Made by a program: the position numbers and the translations under genes | The notes under the pieces: model-generated | Databases searched by the model: none | What the model saw: the letters and a program-made list of their open reading frames with translations, nothing else | What the model was told of the DNA's origin: nothing | DNA from: Bacteroidaceae bacterium | GTDB taxonomy: Bacteria > Bacteroidota > Bacteroidia > Bacteroidales > Bacteroidaceae | Length of the DNA: 25,030 nt | Reading direction: 5' to 3' | NCBI GenBank assembly: GCA_016302965.1 | Contig: JAEDMP010000034.1 | Span: 1 to 25,030 of the forward strand | Shown: piece by piece, positions 23,762 through 25,030 of the stretch | How the letters are laid out: each line of letters starts with the position of its first letter | Position numbering within the stretch: the stretch's first letter is position 1

Positions 23762-24420
23762 TCTGGCAACTCACCGACGACCCCTTTCTCTGGCCCGACC
23801 CTCATACGGGCGAGGAAGACGGCTTTGTAGCTGTTGGCGGCGACCTCTCGCCCCAACGGCTCTATGCGGCCTATAGCCTGGGGTTCTTTCCCTGGTACAG
23901 CTACCGGCTGAGCAAGACTATCCACTGGTATTGTCCGCTCCGTCGCTTCGTCATCTTCCCCTCCGAGATTCACGTGAGCCACTCCATGCGCCAGCTGATA
24001 GCCAAAGATCGCTATGAGGTGACGTTCAACGAGGCCTTCGATGACGTCATCCGCCACTGCGCCACGGCAGACGGCCGCGATGATGACCAGGGGGCATGGC
24101 TGGGCGAACATATCATCCGTTCCTATACGGAGATGCACATGCGCCAACTGGCTCTCTCGGTCGAGGTGTGGGAGCGGGCTGAAGCCGGATGCGAGCGCCG
24201 CTTGGTGGGGGGACTCTACGGACTGATCATCGGCCATGGCTTCATCGGCGAGAGCATGTTCAGTCTGGTGCCCAGTGCGTCAAAACTCGCCCTCATCACG
24301 CTTGCCCGCCGCCTGGAGCCCTTAGACATGATTATCGACTGCCAGTTGGAGACGCCCCATCTCAAGAGCATGGGCGGCCGTTTCATCCCTTACGAGGAGT
24401 ATATCGAGCGCATCCGCTGA
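23758..24420 (+). CDS. aat: Leucyl/phenylalanyl-tRNA-protein transferase
   Basis: Aat transfers Leu or Phe from aminoacyl-tRNA to proteins with N-terminal Lys or Arg, making them ClpS/ClpA targets. The 220-aa protein shows VGGDLSPQRLYAAYSLGFFPWYS (in two blocks, 27-48), WLGEHIIRSYTEMH (114-127), LVGGLYGLIIGHGFIGESMFS (149-169, catalytic-pocket Glu165), SASK, and MIIDCQ with D194 and Q196. The usual WWSPDPR is HWYCPLRR here, a modest divergence in the tRNA-contact region. The ATG at 23758 overlaps the clpA stop (ATGA), giving a third coupled gene. The coupling to clpS-clpA strongly supports the N-degron function. Confidence 0.95.
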   Translation: MIWQLTDDPFLWPDPHTGEEDGFVAVGGDLSPQRLYAAYSLGFFPWYSYRLSKTIHWYCPLRRFVIFPSEIHVSHSMRQLIAKDRYEVTFNEAFDDVIRHCATADGRDDDQGAWLGEHIIRSYTEMHMRQLALSVEVWERAEAGCERRLVGGLYGLIIGHGFIGESMFSLVPSASKLALITLARRLEPLDMIIDCQLETPHLKSMGGRFIPYEEYIERIR

Positions 24421-24455
24421 TGCCCCTTTCGTCCATGGTCTTCATGCGGAGGGGG

Positions 24456-24476
24456 GCTGTTCACAGTTCGAACAGC
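24456..24476. terminator. Hairpin between convergent aat and the acetyltransferase
   Basis: GCTGTTC (24456-24462) and GAACAGC (24470-24476) form a perfect 7-base stem with a 7-base loop, overlapping the acetyltransferase stop codon and 36 bases after aat. No U-run follows on either strand, so termination is only a possibility. Confidence 0.3.
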
Positions 24477-24910
24477 TCGTAGTGGCTGGGCTTCATGCCC
24501 AAGGCCCGGTAGACCTCCTTGGCGGTCGGGTTGTTGCGGTCTACGTAGAGTCTCAGCGCTCCTGCCCCCTCGCTTTGGGCGATGACGCGGGCAAAGTCGA
24601 AGAGTTCGCGGAACACGCCCTGACGTCTGTTTTCAGGCTTCACATAGACCGACTGAATCCAGTAGTAGGGACAGTTGTTCCAGTCGCTCCATTCGGTGGT
24701 GAGGAGCAGCGAACCAAGAATATTCCCCTCCCCGTCCTTGGCCACGAGATAGGTTCCCTTGGTCTCGTCGGTCATCACGGCCTTCACGCCCTCTCTCACT
24801 GTTTCATAGTCCAGTTCCGTCCCTTCGCTCTCTTTGGCCATCTCCATCTGGAACTTCGAGATGGTCTCGGTGTCTTCACCGGTTGCAACGTCTATCCGAT
24901 AGTTCATCAT
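24461..24910 (-). CDS. GNAT family N-acetyltransferase
   Basis: This protein of 149 aa (starting MMNYRIDVATGEDTETISKF) has the GNAT fold order: an N-terminal helix-rich substrate part, YLVAKDGEGNILGSLLLT as beta strands 2-4, then YWIQSVYVKPENRRQGVFRELFDFA with the acetyl-CoA loop RRQGVF, and the C-terminal LYVDRNNPTAKEVYRALGM. The substrate cannot be deduced. The open frame continues 38 codons upstream to 25024, but the promoter at 24946-24977 lies inside that stretch, so the short form (24910, or 24907 for the second Met) is chosen. It converges with aat, leaving 40 bases between stops. Confidence 0.9.
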   Translation of the reverse strand: MMNYRIDVATGEDTETISKFQMEMAKESEGTELDYETVREGVKAVMTDETKGTYLVAKDGEGNILGSLLLTTEWSDWNNCPYYWIQSVYVKPENRRQGVFRELFDFARVIAQSEGAGALRLYVDRNNPTAKEVYRALGMKPSHYELFEL

Positions 24911-24945
24911 GTCCTGTTTGCTTGTTATATGAATGATTGGTGCTG

Positions 24946-24977
24946 CAAAGATACGATTATTTTTTATATCTGCCAAG
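24946..24977 (-). promoter_or_regulatory. Promoter of the GNAT acetyltransferase
   Basis: On the minus strand CTTG (complement of 24974-24977) precedes TATCTTTG (complement of 24946-24953) by exactly 20 bases, an excellent match to the Bacteroidota -33/-7 pattern. Transcription would start about 30 bases before the ATG at 24910. Confidence 0.7.
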
Positions 24978-25030
24978 AATTTTTTCCATACCTCTATAAT
25001 ATGGTTGCCGTTCTTTGCTCTCATTCTTGT

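Noticed and set aside
24911..25024. 38-residue N-terminal extension of the acetyltransferase frame
   Set aside because: A near-perfect promoter lies inside it, so the message would begin downstream of that ATG; the GNAT fold starts after the MM at 24910.

Overview
The window reads as a chromosomal housekeeping stretch from a member of the Bacteroidota, most probably Prevotella or a close Bacteroidales relative. The signs are TAnnTTTG -7 promoter elements with TTTG/TTG-like -33 elements, the near absence of Shine-Dalgarno sequences, Bacteroidota-specific families (a DUF3127 OB-fold protein with an SSB-like tail, DUF4835), an aspartate carbamoyltransferase with a separate regulatory chain, and the order dnaN - exonuclease - coaBC - DUF4835 - recN. 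I see no rRNA, tRNA, insertion sequence, phage gene or CRISPR array. Genes are densely packed and no gap exceeds 300 bases. The organism assignment rests on my reading of protein families, not on a search.

Layout. A class A penicillin-binding protein (71-2395, minus) diverges from pyrB-pyrI (2554-3999, plus). These are followed on the plus strand by lon (4092-6548), tgt (6592-7719), an LptF/LptG-family permease (7791-9017) and a DEAD-box RNA helicase (9064-10494). The helicase converges with, and overlaps by 11 bases, a minus-strand pair: a mannonate-oxidoreductase-like SDR followed by a family 10 pectate lyase (12476-10484). This pair is the only clearly catabolic island. A DUF3127/SSB-like gene (13068-12682, minus) then diverges from dnaN (13307). 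From dnaN the plus strand carries exonuclease, coaBC, DUF4835 and recN to 19191. A secreted degenerate-trypsin/TPR protein (19261-20976) follows, then clpS-clpA-aat (20988-24420), joined by two ATGA stop/start overlaps. A GNAT acetyltransferase (24910-24461, minus) closes the window.

How the genes work together. pyrB and pyrI form the aspartate transcarbamoylase holoenzyme. clpS, clpA and aat encode the Leu/N-degron branch: Aat adds Leu/Phe to N-termini, ClpS recognises them and ClpA unfolds the substrate for ClpP, which is not in the window. dnaN, the exonuclease, recN and the divergent SSB-like protein form a replication/repair neighbourhood that also holds coenzyme A synthesis (coaBC).

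Most unusual points: CoaBC has Asp and Ser where the E. coli decarboxylase has its active-site Asn125 and Cys158; Tgt has lost two of three zinc cysteines; the trypsin-like protein beside clpS lacks catalytic His and Ser; a nine-G run lies in the transglycosylase motif of the PBP; three identical 21-base repeats lie in the helicase tail; a 14-base perfect palindrome separates the SSB-like gene and dnaN; and tandem repeats precede the SDR operon and lie in the dnaN leader. I did not find a convincing wholly new multi-gene system.
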